The notes under the pieces: generated by a model
Told to the model about the DNA's origin: nothing
Database searches by the model: none
Seen by the model: the letters and a program-made list of their open reading frames with translations, nothing else
Position numbers and translations under genes: made by a program
Origin: Sipunculus nudus
Lineage: Eukaryota; Annelida; Sipuncula; Golfingiida; Sipunculidae
Reading direction: 5' to 3'
NCBI GenBank assembly: GCA_026874595.1
Contig: CM049306.1
Location: forward strand, 92,208,642 to 92,272,641
DNA length: 64,000 nucleotides
In this document: one piece after another, positions 47,054-59,757 of the stretch
Numbering within the stretch: position 1 is the first letter of the stretch
Layout of the letters: the number at the start of each line of letters is the position of its first letter

Positions 47054-49805
47054 ATACAGTTTTGTGATCATAATTAATGGATCCTTAGAAACTGGAACCA
47101 TGGAAATTAACCAACAAACACAAAACAGACATTCAGATACATTTTAGAAAACACAACCTCCAGCCAGTCTTGTTTTATTGGAGGAGTAGTTCAGATGGTG
47201 CTCCAGCTTACTCCTGAATCATTGAGTCAAGAGTTCTTTCTCTCAGTGTCTGTAACTCTTACCACATGTTATCACAAGTGAATGAAAAATAACAGGGCTA
47301 CACATTATTCTGGGTTCCCACAAGTTACAAATCCTCGAAATATAGGTCTATTTTTTTCATGCCTTGAAAATGTGTGAATATATCTAATTATGGAAAGTTC
47401 CTTGAAAGACCTTGATGTCCTTCTAATGGCTGGCTGTGAAAAAAAAAAACAAGTGAACAAAGCATGCATCAACCTGTGGATAATGATTTAATTATAATGG
47501 TGAACTGGATTAAGGTATTAAAAGTATAAAGTTGGAGGATTGGACAGCTGAAGTGGTAAAGGAGAATCTTGCAATCACCAAAAAAATATTGAAAAAAAAG
47601 TTTACATCCTTGAAAAGCCTTGAAATTTAAATCAAATTTTTGCAGAAAGCTGTTATTTTGTTAAGACCATTAAGTTCTCCTTGGTAAGTTTGCCAAACAC
47701 TATTACATGTCAGAACAGAAGCTAAATATGCTGAAGGTCCTTTTCTTTTTAAAAACCAGAAGAGTAATGTCTGAGAAGTGTCTAAGTGTGTGTCTGCCAT
47801 TCAACAACATATGTCAAACAGCCTGGGTGGCACCAACAAGTAGTCTCCTAGAACCTCTCATTGTTATAAGCTCATAACAAAAGCAACTGATAATGATAAA
47901 ATATTTGTTGTGAATACTTTGATTATGGGTAATATGATTATCTTACAGGATGAAATGTTGCACGAGTCAAAGATTAATGTCACGTGATAGATATGTGATA
48001 TTTAGATTTAATGTCAAAAGATTAAACTGTCACCATGTTCAAAGCTAGAGAAATTATTTATTGGTAATTTCATGTATTAGTTCTAATTTTGGCAAGAAAA
48101 CATATGGCTAGGCCAGACTGACTTGTGCCCTGTAAACTTCAGAATCCTTAATGAATATCAGTAACAGTAAAGGGGGCAAGTGATTTTTGTACACATGTAT
48201 AATTCAAGGTGATATTTTCTTTCTTCTTTTTGAACACATAGATGGACAATGCCAGTCTCTCTGACGTAGGTTTTTTGCCAGTAAACCTCCACACTGCTGT
48301 ATAGTTCCCTGGTGTCCCCTTGGCCATTAGTTTTGTTTAAGGTCCTTGTGCTAGGGTCATTCATGCGGCAAATGAGTTGTTGTCATGCTGCTATAATCCA
48401 GTGAACTGCATATTTTACCTGTTTATAAAAAAACAGCCTCTGTGGTCTGAGATAGAGTACAGGACTCAAAGTCAGGAGGTCATTTGTGAAAGTCCTAAAT
48501 ATTCATTGAGGTGCAAATAAACCTAGACACTTGTGTAAGCCTTATGTCTTCCACTGTTAAAGGTGATTAAGTATACTTTATTTTTTTTAAGTTTAATTAA
48601 TTGCAGTATATCCTGTTATTATTAGTTGCTAAAATGTCAACAAATACTCAAATAGGATGAATTTACATGATAACGTAATTGCTATCCATTTGTCTGTCAA
48701 ACAAACTGTGTAGACAAGTTGTTTCTCAAGGTTTCAGATAAACAACAAGTTTCCAGTTTATTGATTAAACAGTAATTTCAACTAGTGAATTAATTAATTA
48801 CTTTTAATGATGAAACTCTTCCCACATGGCTAAATGAGCACAAACTTCAAGACCATAAACCCAACTTAGACATCTAGATTGATTGTCAGTCTGTTCACTC
48901 CTCGTAATTACTCATGCATTTTTTTGGGCTATGCTTTGGTTGAAAGTCAAACAGCCACACAACCAGGGATGAAACAAGTGATTTTATGGATCACTAAGTC
49001 ACTGACACAGACATGTATAACCTGACAGGAGACCTGCTGGATCTGGAAAATCCATTGCTTGGTATATTGATATTCCTGGTACCAGAGAATGAAATCAAAA
49101 CAGAATCATGTTTTTTTTATTTTACAGCCCAGGAAACATGATGGTTTGCTAGATTGACTGCTGTCAGTTCAGAGATTTGTGATTTACCTTTTCAGATTCA
49201 CGGAGTTGAAATTTTCACTTGGAACTCGCCATTAGAAAAATTGCGTTGTAAAAATGTAGGGCTTGATATTTATATTACACCAGTCTTTTGACCTTTTCCA
49301 GTGATGCAACCAATATGTTTTACAAAAGGTTGGAAAGTCATCTGTGGTTTTAACACATACATTATACTTAGAGTCAAGCATTTTGATTCTTCCCTTATTA
49401 AAAAAGATTCATTATTGAATGCATTAGGAAATCTCTTTAATGCCCCTTCATATTTTATCCCTTCTCAAAGGAATGTTCTATCTTCAGGACACCGGGATTT
49501 ATAGCCCAGAGCTGTGTATAAGAGTATTAGCCACACAATTCGGCTGGCTTGGGCAGAACTGGCCTTACTTAAGTCGTTTGTCAGCTTTAATGGCTGGAAC
49601 TAACACAAAATTGACTGGTTTCAAATGCCTTTTGGCTTGAAAGAAGTTAAGTATATTAGGTGATGTTACATAGATGAAATCATGATACATTTTTGTCCAA
49701 TCTGACCATCATCCTAGTAGATGTTGGTTTGGGACATAGAAATGGTGAGCCTCCTTCCATTTAGTATGTCTGAAATATGGAGTTACTGCAATATAACTTA
49801 AAAAC
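47054..49805. other. Spacer with a weak tRNA-like stretch
   Basis: A stretch at 48433-48500 (CTGTGGTCTGAGATAGAGTA, GGACTCAAAGTCAGGAGG) resembles a tRNA D-arm and anticodon arm but has no convincing B box or acceptor stem, so it is at most a decayed SINE head. A 68-codon minus-strand frame at 48158-48364 has no strong splice donor and no recognised family. Confidence 0.35.
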
Positions 49806-50165
49806 AAATTGATATACAGTCACCATACTTACACCATGGATGCACACTATGTCGAGCTATATTAATTTCAAATATGGCTGACCTTGCCAAATTTCAAGGT
49901 CACAGTGGCAAACAAAGCTAAAAAAACTCAGAATTAAGGGCACAGTCAACAAACTCACACCATAAGTTCAGGTTGAATATAGATAACCTTGACCCATTTT
50001 TAAGGTTATAGATGTGATTATGCTTAGATGATTTTAGTGCAAAAACTCGCAAGAATCAGAGGCACAGTCACTAAACTCACACCATTAATGCAACTCATGA
50101 AGGGCTACTACTGGTCAAATTTGAATATGGATGACTTATCCACAGTTTTCAAGGTCACATATTAC
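49806..50165 (+). repeat. Diverged tandem repeats, ~110-140 bp
   Basis: Three loosely similar units start ACAGTCACCATACTTACACC, ACAGTCAACAAACTCACACC and ACAGTCACTAAACTCACACC (near 49817, 49940 and 50067). Each continues with an AATATGGATGAC-like segment and TTTCAAGGTCACA or a degraded form. The 90-codon plus-strand frame at 50028-50300 overlaps the last unit and is not treated as a gene. Confidence 0.5.
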
Positions 50166-51282
50166 TGTTTTGTTACAGAAATTACACTAATCAGTCTTTT
50201 TGAGAAGTGTCTCCTTAATTTCCCACTGGTGTTCAACACCATTCCTGCAGATACTTCCATGATAGGCATGGGAAAAATAAGATCTGTTTCATATAGATAA
50301 ACTTTTCTTGTATCAATCATATATATTCCACAGATCAACATTTCTTCTGACAATCATGTCAATAACTAGTCCTTGATTATATATACTGTGTTGTCTGTCT
50401 TGGTATATTCATTGACTGAATCATAAACTAACTTCAGATGGCCCATATAAAGGCCGTTCTGGATGGAATTTTATCACTTTGAGAAATATGTTTTTCACTC
50501 AAGTCCGACCAGGTTGAACAACCTCAGTTAACTTCAGCTTAAAAAAATTACAGTGTCAAAGGCAGATGAACACGGGCCTGCTTGATTTTAGCCTAACCTG
50601 GCTGCCAGCTGTGCAAAATTTTGCCTGCCATCAGTCTACAAGGATTACCAACTAACGGTCACAGCTCAATTACTGTTGATCTGCATCAATTAATTAGTTC
50701 TTCCTAACCCGATTGCATGGTCTACCTGTCAACGAAGTTTCACTGATATTCATGGATGATTTTGAGGATATTATGTAGCAAACTCTATCTTCATACTGCC
50801 AAGTCTGTGACATGACCATGTATTCAAAGACCTTAATGATAAGACTGCGAGTGTTCTGCCTGAAATCACAACTGTCAATCAATTTATATAAATTATATTA
50901 AATAATTTTCAGGTTTCAAGTGCCTGGACTGCTGGATCTGTTGTTCAAGCTTGTGCCTGATTGTTAATAATTAAAGAAATCTGCTGATCCAGTCTTCTGA
51001 GCAGCTACTGGCTGTGTGGAGACATGTAATTATCCAAAATGGTTGTAAGACATGCAATATACCAGTCTCTGTGATATCAGTTACGCAAGGTACATGTGTA
51101 ATTTCACAGGCCATGCATACAATCATCACAAAGGGCTGAGCTAATATGACTGTTTGCATTTCTCATATATGTTTACTCATAAAAGTTTTTGCTGCAGAAT
51201 TGTGGTTGTTGTTTCATTTGATCTACCTGTTGTAATAATCTGCTCTTTCTGGGGTCAGCTTTATTTTTAGAATTTTACTTTT
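50166..51282. other. Spacer without recognised feature
   Basis: AT-rich with two ~62-codon minus-strand frames (50694-50882, 50971-51159) that lack supporting evidence. Confidence 0.4.
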
Positions 51283-52935
51283 TAGCGAACCTGTGAGCTT
51301 ATGCAATGGTGCGGCGTCGTGCGTCGTCTGTATGTTAACCATAGCTATCTCAAAAACAGCAGGAGCTAGCATCACCAAATTTTTTGCAAATATTCAGTCA
51401 TCCAAAAAACTATATCGGATTTTGTTTATTTTATTTCTAACTGCATTTTCTTAGATTTTATAGGGAAAAAGCTAAAAAAAACTTTAAAAATCTTCTTCTC
51501 TGAAACTGTCCAGCCAAATTGTCCAATATTTCACAGAAATGATCCTTGGAACAATCTTTCTCACATTTGTTCGAATGGTTCCAGTTCGGAGATTTTTGGC
51601 TGAGTTACAGGAGGTTGAACTTTGTTTACTGTCCAAAAAAGCATATTAAAATTTAAATCTCAGAAAAGGCTGGAGCTATCATCACCAAATTTTATGCCAA
51701 TGTTGGTCACATGAGTCATATCTGAAATTGAGGTATTGGTGGCGCCAGCTGCATCAGCCTTTTTTGTATGGGGTCATCAGTGCCCGTATCACACTGACAG
51801 CTACAAATAACTTCTTCTCTGAAACGAAATTGCCAAATTGTTTAATATCGCACAGAAATGATCCTAGGGTAGTGCTTTCTGAAGTTTGTTCAAATGGTCT
51901 CAGTTCAGTGACTTTTGGCTAAGTTATGGGAAGCTGAATTTAGTCATATGCCATATCAGCCAATTTTAGCTAAGTGGCTACAAAAATCTTCTTCTCAACA
52001 ACCACTGGGCCAAATTCTTAAATCTCACACATTAATTATCCTTAGATGTTGATAATTCAAGTTTGTTCAAATGGTCTCAGTTCAGTGACTTTTGGCTGAG
52101 TTATGAGGAGCTGAATTTAGTCATATGCCATAACAGCCAATTTTAGCTAAGTGGCTACAAAAATCTTCTTCCCAACAACCACTGGGCCAAATTCTTAAAT
52201 CTCACACATTAATTATCCTGAGGTGTTGATAATTGAAGTTTGTTCAAATGGTCTCAGTTCAGTGACTTTTGGCTGAGTTATGGGAAGCTGAATTTAGTCA
52301 TATGCCATAACAGCCCATGTTAGCTAAGTGGCTACAAAAATCTTCTTCTCAAAAACCACTGTGCCAAATTCTTAAATCTCACACATTAATTATCCTTAGA
52401 TGTTGATAATTCAAGTTTGTTCAAATGGTTTTGATTCAATGATTTTTGGCTGAGTTATGGGAAGCTGAACTTTGCCCTTTTGTTGTATTTTTCCATATGA
52501 GTTATAAACCTACAAAACGTTTTTCGACTGATGATGATACTGAGGCCAGTTTGTTTAATATTTTGCAAGAATAATTCCCTGAATCATTCTTATAATAATT
52601 GTCTTTTATGGTTCCAAAAAATGAATTTGGCTGAATTATAAAGATTGAATTGAGTCATTTTACCAAATATGTTAGCTGTGTGAAGCAGATACATCTAGCC
52701 TAGAACAAGTTTATCAGCATCAATTACATCATGCCTCTAGACATTTAGATTTCAGGTTATCTATGGAAAATATTGACAAGAATGTTTTTAAAAGCTTTTA
52801 AAAAATGTAGATTTATGATATTACATATCATCTGTACACTAACTCATAATTTCTCAGGAATAGCAGGAGCTACCATTCCCAAATGTTATGCAATTATCTG
52901 TCACATATCAAATGTTGATGGATTCATCTTATTTC
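51283..52935 (+). mobile_element. Second hairpin-type element with 177-bp monomers
   Basis: The start TAGCGAACCTGTGAGCTTAT followed by GGTGCGGCGTCGTGCGTCGT and ATCTCAAAAACAGCAGGAGC resembles the 5' end layout of the main hairpin family but with different sequence. Between about 51830 and 52440 lie direct repeats marked by CTCACACATTAATTATCC at about 52024, 52201 and 52378, spaced 177 bp. Other marks are GTTCAAATGGTCTCAGTTCA, TTTTGGCTGAGTTATG and TAGCTAAGTGGCTACAAAAA. A second copy of the opening AGCAGGAGCTA-CATT-CCAAA segment recurs near 52862. No own 3' end was found; the sequence passes into copy D at about 52936. No coding frame. Confidence 0.65.
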
Positions 52936-55173
52936 AATATCTCAATAACTACATCACTGATGGTCATGATTTTTGGCATACATATTGATTATGAGATGTT
53001 CCATCAGTTCCTGCAGACTGGTGGCGCCACCTATGTTATCTATCAAGAGGGTACAAATTGCAACAACTGGACCTAGAAACTTCATTCTTGTCATGCAAGG
53101 AGGCCCATGAAGAGTGCCTGTGGAAACTTGAAATTAGGTCTCTGTTACCCATATCCTTCAAGCTATAGGACTCTGAAGTATCCCTCAGAATAATGGACAA
53201 TTTGATACAAAAGCTGAAGTATCTGAACAACTAATACGGAGATCATCATGATTCTTTGCATGGATATTGACCATTAAGTGTTTTTAGCTCAGCTGACTGT
53301 AAGTCATCTGAAGTATCCCTCAGAATAATGGACAATTTGATACAAAAGCTCAAGTATCTAAACAACTATTGCAGTGATCACCATGATTCTTTGCATGGAT
53401 ATTGATCATGGAATGTGTCATCAGTTTCTGCAGTATGGTGGCGCCACCTGTATTTTATTTTTACGAATTTTTTTCTCTATTTTTGAGACCTCATAAGATG
53501 CGGTCATCTGTTAACATGGCACAAATCGTAACAACTGGACCTAGAATCTTCTCTCTTGACATGCTGATAGGCCCATGAAAAGTTTCCTTAAAAACTTGAA
53601 ATTAGGTCTCTGTTACCCATAACCTCTGAGCTATGGGGCTCCATAGTACCCCCGAAGTACCCCCCAGAATAATGGAAAATTTGATACAAAAGCTCAAGTA
53701 TCTGAACAATTATTATATTGATCACCATGATTCTTTGCATGGATATTGATCATGAAATATTTCATCAGTTTCTGCATTCTGGTGGCGCCACCTGTATTTT
53801 TTCAATTTTTAGCTCAGCTGACTGAAAGTCATCTGAGCTGTAGGGATCACCTTTTGTCCGTCGTCCGTCCGGCCATCCAGGCGTCTGTCTGTTAACAGGG
53901 CACAAATCGTAACCGCTAGACCGGGAATCTTCTTACTTGAAATCCTGGGAGGTCTATGGAAATTCTCCTTGTAAACCTGAAATTAGGTCACTGTGACCTA
54001 TATTCTTCGAGCTATGGGGTTCTGAAGTACCCCCCCAGAATAATGAAAAATTTAATACAAAAGCTCAAGTATCTGAACAACTAATGCATTAATCACCATG
54101 ATTCTTTGCATGGATATTGATCATGGAGTGTTTCATCAATTTCTGGAGATTGGTGGCGCCACCTATATTTTTTTTATTTTTTACAATTTTTTTTCTCTAC
54201 TTTTGTGATCTTTAAACATTTGGTCATCTGTAAACAGGGCACAAATCATAATGACTGGACCTAGAATCTTCTGTCCTCACCTCCAGGGAAGCCCATAAAA
54301 GGTCTACATGGAAACCCGAAATAAGGTCCCTGTTACCCATATTCTGTGAGCTTTGGGGCTCTGAAGTACCCCCCAGAATAAAGATTTGGTCATATATTAA
54401 CAGGGCACAAATCATAATGACTGGACATAGAATCTTCTGTCCTCACCTCCAGGGAAGCCCATAAAAGGTCTACATGGAAACCCGAAATAAGGTCCCTGTT
54501 ACCCATATTCTGTGAGCTTTGGGGCTCTGAAGTACCCCCCAGAATAAAGATTTGGTCATATATTAACAGGGCACAAATCATAATGACTGGACATAGAATC
54601 TTCTGTCCTCACCTCCAGGGAAGCCCATAAAAGGTCTACATGGAAACCCTAAATAAGGTCCCTGTTACCCATTTCCTTCATGCTCTGGGGCTCCGAAGTA
54701 CTCCCCAGAATAAGGATTTGGTCATCTGTTAACAGAGCGCAAATTATAATGACTTGACCTAGAATCTCCTTTCTTGATATGCTGGGAGGCCCCTGAAAAG
54801 TCTCCTTGTGCACCTGAAATTACATCTCTGTTACCCATATCCTTCATCCTATGCGGCTTTGAAATACCCCCCAGAATAAACATTTGGATTTGTTAACAGG
54901 GCACAAATCATAATAACTGGACCTAGAATTTTATTTTTTGACATGCTGGGAGACCCCTGAAAAGTCATCTTGTAAACCTTGAAAATAGGTGTCTGTTACC
55001 CATATCCTTCATGCTACAGAGCTCCATAGTACCCCAATGAATATTGGATGATTTTATACAAAAGGTCAAGTTTGGAAAAAGTATTTCATTCAAATTTGAC
55101 ATTCAGATGATAAAATTACTTTTGTCAATGTCTTCCTGGTCAGCTGAGCGTCATGACCCCTGGGTCACTTGTT
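52936..55173 (+). mobile_element. Hairpin-ended element, copy D (5'-truncated composite)
   Basis: It begins inside a monomer at CAATATCTCAATAACTACAT, without the family 5' end. It contains a partial 5' hairpin at 53286-53312, where TAGCTCAGCTGACTGTAAG is joined directly to monomer sequence. A complete internal 5' terminus lies at 53810-53900 (hairpin plus CTTTTGTCCGTCGTCCGTCC). The 3' end, with CAGCTGAGCG, TGACCCCTGGGTCA and CTTGTT, closes at 55173. The part 53810-55173 is therefore a complete 1.36-kb element by itself. Short minus-strand frames repeated at 53036-54581 follow the monomers. All landmarks reappear in reverse in copy F. Confidence 0.8.
54218..55040 (+). repeat. ~165-bp sub-array inside copy D
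   Basis: About five units start near 54218, 54383, 54549, 54713 and 54878. They are marked by (G/C)ATTTGGTCAT...TTAACAGGGC, AAATCATAATGACTGGAC, CCAGGGAAGCCCATAAAAGG and CCCCCCAGAATAA. The second and third units are almost identical, suggesting recent amplification. The corresponding part of copy F has fewer, partly fused units. Confidence 0.8.
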
Positions 55174-55283
55174 AGAATTATACTTTGAATTTGTAATAAA
55201 GTATTGAGCTTTTTACATTAAAGGAAACCAAAGCAATATAATTTAGAAGAATTTTAGGTATTGAATGATAAATACCATAACTA

Positions 55284-55616
55284 CCATTCTAAGGAATGCA
55301 AGCCTCTGCCATGTGGGGGGGGGGGGGGGCCCTATTCTGGGATTCTCCTCAACCCTGTTTGCATTCACTTATTCATCCCATATTCTGAGGTTCAGTCATG
55401 CATAAGTGACTCTACATTGGTGCATATTCCTTTATGACATTCCTGATCCCAAAGAGTGTGCTGGATCAACACCTTATCTAGCCGATTATAAATTGACCCA
55501 TTCCTGAAAAGCCCTGGAAATTTCATGAGATTCAATTCAGGATTGTGTGAGTTATGTTATGAACAAACACACATACAAACACGGGGATGAATGCATACCT
55601 TCAGGAGGCAAAAGTA
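55284..55616 (-). repeat. Dispersed ~330-bp repeat, copy 4
   Basis: Reverse orientation, opening with the terminal hairpin CATTCTAAGGAATG, then AAGCCTCTGCCATGTGG, a polyG run, CATGCATAAGTGACTCTACA, TGAAAAGCCCTGGAAATTTC and GAACAAACACACATACAAAC. It ends near GGGATGAATGCATACC and TTCAGGAGGCAAAAG. It is the least rearranged of the four copies. Confidence 0.75.
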
Positions 55617-57960
55617 TAAGTGCACTGCAGGGACAAAACTTACAATTTACCAGAGCATGTATACAAGAAGTGTATACTCAGTGAACCTAAAGCACTGGAT
55701 GTACCTATCACCTGTGAACCGCCTGCTACCTACATTTTACACATTTATCACAGATGTGTTGGTTTATTCATATCTCAGAATGTGAGGTCCTTGTTCCTAT
55801 GTTTACTTTTATTTCTTGCTTTCTGTCAGAAAATATTTCCATTTTTAATTGTGTTTGCAAAACACACCTTGGCATACAGACAGCTTAGTGAAGGTACTGT
55901 TACACATATCAGGTATTCCGCCCACCTGCTACCTGTAGGTCATGTAGAGATCACTACACAGTCACTGTGTGAAGCAGCTTACTGTTATAAAAACCTTGGG
56001 CAAAGGTCACCACCACAACAGTTTGCCACCCTGTGTTGAAACACAGCCAGCTGCCGTCATATGTAGTTTTACAGACACATAATGAAATTTATGTTCTTAG
56101 AAGTATGAGAAAACTCATAATCGCTAGAGTATCCTGGTGGGTGGCTTAAATGATGGCAAATATTCTTTGATATTTAATCATAAAGTTTTTCAGTAAGCAT
56201 TGTTTAATGTGCATTTCTGTTGTAATTTTGTAATTTTTAACAGGATTTTTTAATGATGTTTTATTGTCAGTGTCATCTGATGTTCTTAATTAATTTCAAT
56301 TGATTTAATGTCGAATGGTGGGATATGGGTTGATTAAATTTTTGGGCAGGCCTCGATGTGAATATTGTCACCAAATGAAATTGGGGACATAATTTTAGTT
56401 CAAAGTAATATATTATTGTATTGATAATTAATGTGTTCACCTGACTTGGCATGTTTGGTATCTCTGATCACCTATCTTAATTAATTAAAACCTGGCTGCC
56501 TGAAGTGGTTCCTAGAACACGTATGAGCAGTCAGGCACATCAGCATGAATAACTATGAGCAGTCAAGATTCAATCTGTGTGTGATGTTATACTTGATTGT
56601 CATCGGTCATCTTCATTTGTAAGCTATAATTTTATTGGTCATTCTCATATTGCTAAGTTTTAGAAAATGTACAAGGTAGAAGTGTAGAAAAGGAGGAGTG
56701 AGATAGATTAGTGAGGAACAACAGAATAGAGAAGGTAGAGAAGAGAGACAGAATAGAAAGAGAGACAGAGAGTTAGAGACCTGCACCCATTTGGTCAGAT
56801 AACACAAACTTGTACATAAGTGAGTAATAAAGAATTTGATATCATCAAGAAGAAGTTGTTGACTATCCTGGGGTTAACCCCAACCCGAAGTGCTGACCAA
56901 GCAACAACCTACAAACTTGGTTAGAATATCTGGATGCTGGCAGTCTCCGCAGAGATATTTGCTCTGTGAATGCTTTCTAGTTTAATATATTTTCTTTAAT
57001 TGGCTTTATATCCTAAAACATGCATTAAGAACTCACGAGTCTCAATGTTGATCTGGCTATTCCTAATAAAAATGTAGCAAGTTAATACTTTGTAACATAA
57101 GAATGTTTATGCTTTATGATACATAACCATATAAGTTAATTATTTTGGTCACAGTATTGCAGATATAAACAACAAAACATATCATAAGTAGAGGCAGTTG
57201 TTGACAATGAAGCAAGCAATATCAAATAAGCTGTTTGCCAACCAGTCTGGTATGCGGTGTTTTTCTGCTTTCAACACTTAGTCAGCTCCAAATGGGAAAT
57301 CAGCTCTGTTAAAAGTTCACAAAAACATTTACAGTCCTGTCATAGCACCCACCCAGCACTGTTGATAAATCTATTCATCAACTTTATAGCCACATGGCTG
57401 TTTAATCTTTAGTCTTTTCTGAGGTTTATCTATAGACAACTGATGATACCTGTGAGGTAAGATTCTGGTCTCTCAGGTGTTAAAACATCCCTTGTATATC
57501 AGGTAGTCTTCACTCTGCTGGTGTATCAGACTGACTGACACATGTAAGGTGGTCTTGCACAGCAGTGGCTAGACCTGCCCACTGAGACCATCCCTCATGC
57601 TGGCAGCCACCAGAAACAGCCCCTGATACAGGCTGGCCTTTCCTATATTTATCCAGGTATTTGTCTTACAGCTTCTGAAAATACCCAAGATTTGTTTAAC
57701 CCCTCAGTGATGAAAATCATCAGCATTATTGCTTGATTTGTTGGTTCACATATGATAAATCACAAATGGGTCTATGAAGTCTTTCTTCTGGGTTGGAAAG
57801 TTTATGCCTAAAGTGTAACGAAACTCAAACCATGTATGTTAGTCCAGGTGCCAGGGGTGGAACCTTGTTTTATGGTCTGCCCAATGTTTTTTGATAGTTA
57901 TACCCTATTTTGATGGTGCTGAATTCAAATCTGGATGATGCCACTCTGGCATCTTTCAGG
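55617..57960. other. Spacer with a 139-codon open frame and a GC-richer patch
   Basis: A plus-strand frame at 55620-56039 (139 codons) contains a hydrophobic stretch but begins immediately after a repeat copy. It has no recognisable family and is near the length expected by chance. A less AT-rich patch at 57440-57660 is open for about 52 codons on the minus strand without clear splice sites. No gene is called. Confidence 0.3.
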
Positions 57961-57964
57961 GTTT

Positions 57965-58165
57965 TGAGATATTCAAGATGGCCGCCAAGATGGCTGCCAA
58001 ATATGAAATCATCATATATTTGTAATTATATGGTGCATATATGTACTGCAAAGGGTTAATTTGCAATTATTTTGGTAAGGAGATCCATTATGTGCAATAC
58101 TGTGAACAACTAAAAAATAAATCTTTGATTTTAAGCCAAAATGGCGTCCAAAATGGCCGCCGTAA
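57965..58165 (+). repeat. Diverged tandem repeat carrying paired ATGGCCGCC motifs
   Basis: Two units about 160 bp apart each open with a doubled motif: CAAGATGGCCGCC then CAAGATGGCTGCC (57974-57999), and CAAAATGGCGTCC then CAAAATGGCCGCC (58137-58161). The core AAGATGGCNGC matches the known YY1 binding consensus. Downstream parts (ATTTGCAAT...AACAAC-like) are only loosely similar. Confidence 0.5.
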
Positions 58166-58321
58166 CATATAAAGAATGTATATTTTGAAGGAAATGAAAA
58201 TGTGGTGTGCATGACTTGCACTCGAGTGATTTACGGCACATAAATTAATAGTTTACGCTATTGTAAACAACCAGAGGTTGATCTTTAAAGATAAAATGAC
58301 AGTCAAACGACCACCAAGTTC

Positions 58322-59679
58322 AACAAGTGACCCATGGGTCATAACGCTCAGTTGACTGGGAAGAGATTTGCAAAAGGAAATTTTATCATCTGAATGGTAG
58401 TATATAACCATTGAACTGAAGCATCAAACAGATTAACCAACAGGCTGAGATTGTGTCTGTATTAATATACCTCTAAAATAGAGAAAAAGTTCGTAAACTT
58501 TAAAAAAAAATACAGATGGCTCCACCAGTCTGCAGAAACTAATAAAAACACTTAATGGTCAATATCCATGCAAAGAAGCATGGTGGTCTCTGGATTAGTT
58601 GTTCAGATACTTAAGCTTTTGTATCAAATTTTCCATTATTCTGAGGGATACTTTGGAGTCCTATAGCTTGAAGGATATGGGTAACAGACGCCTAATTTCA
58701 GGTTTCCACAGACACTTTTCATGGCCCTCCTTGCATGACAAGAATGAAGATTCTAGGTCCAGTTGTTACAATTTGTACCCTGTTGACAGATAATCACATC
58801 TTTAAAGGTCTCAAAAATAGAGAAAATAATTCGTAAAAATTTGAAAAAAATAGAGGTGGCTCACCCAGTCTGCTGAAACTGATGGAACACGTCATGATCA
58901 ATATGTATGCCAAAAATCATGAGCATCAGTGTTGTAGTTATTGAGATACTGGAGTTTTTGTATCAAATTTTTCATTATTCTGGGGGGTATATTGGAGCCA
59001 TACAGCTTAATGGATTAGGGTAACAGAGACCTAATTTCAGGTTTCCATGGAGATTTTTCATGGGTCTCCCTGTGTGTAAAGAATGAAGATTCTAGGTCCA
59101 ACTGTTATGATTTGTGCCCTGTTAACAGATGTTCTTATCTTTAAAGGTCTCAAAAATAGAGAAAAAAATTTGAAAAAAAGCCCAAACAAATACATGTGGT
59201 GCCACCAATATCCATACAAACAATTATGGTGATCTCTGCATTAGATGAACATAATTTGAACCCTGGTGACAGATAACTACATCCTTAAAGGTCTCAAAAA
59301 TAGAGAAAAAAAATTGTAAAAATTTGAAAAATACAGGTTGCGCCACCAGTCTGCAGAAACTGATGAAACATCTCATGATCAATATGTATGCCAAAATTCA
59401 TGACCATCAGTGATTAATCAGATATTGAATTTTTATGAAACTTTTTACTATTCTGTGGGGTACTTTAGGGCCCCATAGCTCAAAGGATATGGGTAACAGA
59501 GACCTAATTCCAGGTTTCCAAGGAGATTTTTCATGGACCCTCTGGATATAAAGTTAGAAGATTCAAGGTCCAGTGGTTACGAGTTGTGCCTTGTAAACGG
59601 ACAGGCGGCCGGATGGCCGGACGGAAGACGGACAAAGAGTGATCGCTATAGCTCAGATGACTTACAGTCAGCTGAGCTA
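58322..59679 (-). mobile_element. Hairpin-ended element, copy E
   Basis: In reverse orientation, the 3' end (AACAAGTGACCCATGGGTCA, 58322-58341) is followed by monomers and closes at the 5' end with GGACGGAAGACGGACAAAG and the hairpin ending GTCAGCTGAGCTA at 59679. It is closest to copy A: both share the terminal segment AATCTGTTTGATGCTTCAGT / TACTACCATTCAGATGATAA and the unusual CCCAAACAAATACATGTGG monomer variant. About four ~335-bp monomers are present. A 64-codon frame at 58599-58793 is a monomer artefact. Confidence 0.8.
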
Positions 59680-59757
59680 ATAAAAGCATATTTTGGCAAA
59701 AAAGGTACAGACATTTGGTGACATTGATTTCATATAAGGGTTTATGAACAGACAGAA

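Noticed and set aside
48158-48364. 68-codon minus-strand frame (LYSSVEVYWQKTYVRETG)
   Set aside because: No donor consensus at its end and no recognisable family; probably chance.
52936-54581. Repeated ~64-residue minus-strand frames sharing MGNRDLISGFH-like segments, also seen in copies A, E and F
   Set aside because: They follow the 165-335-bp monomers exactly, appear wherever the monomer occurs, and differ by stops and frameshifts; they are repeat-phase artefacts, not a protein family.
55620-56039. 139-codon plus-strand frame with a hydrophobic segment
   Set aside because: Begins directly after a repeat copy, includes several internal acceptor-like sequences and no known domain; about one such frame is expected by chance in this much AT-rich DNA.
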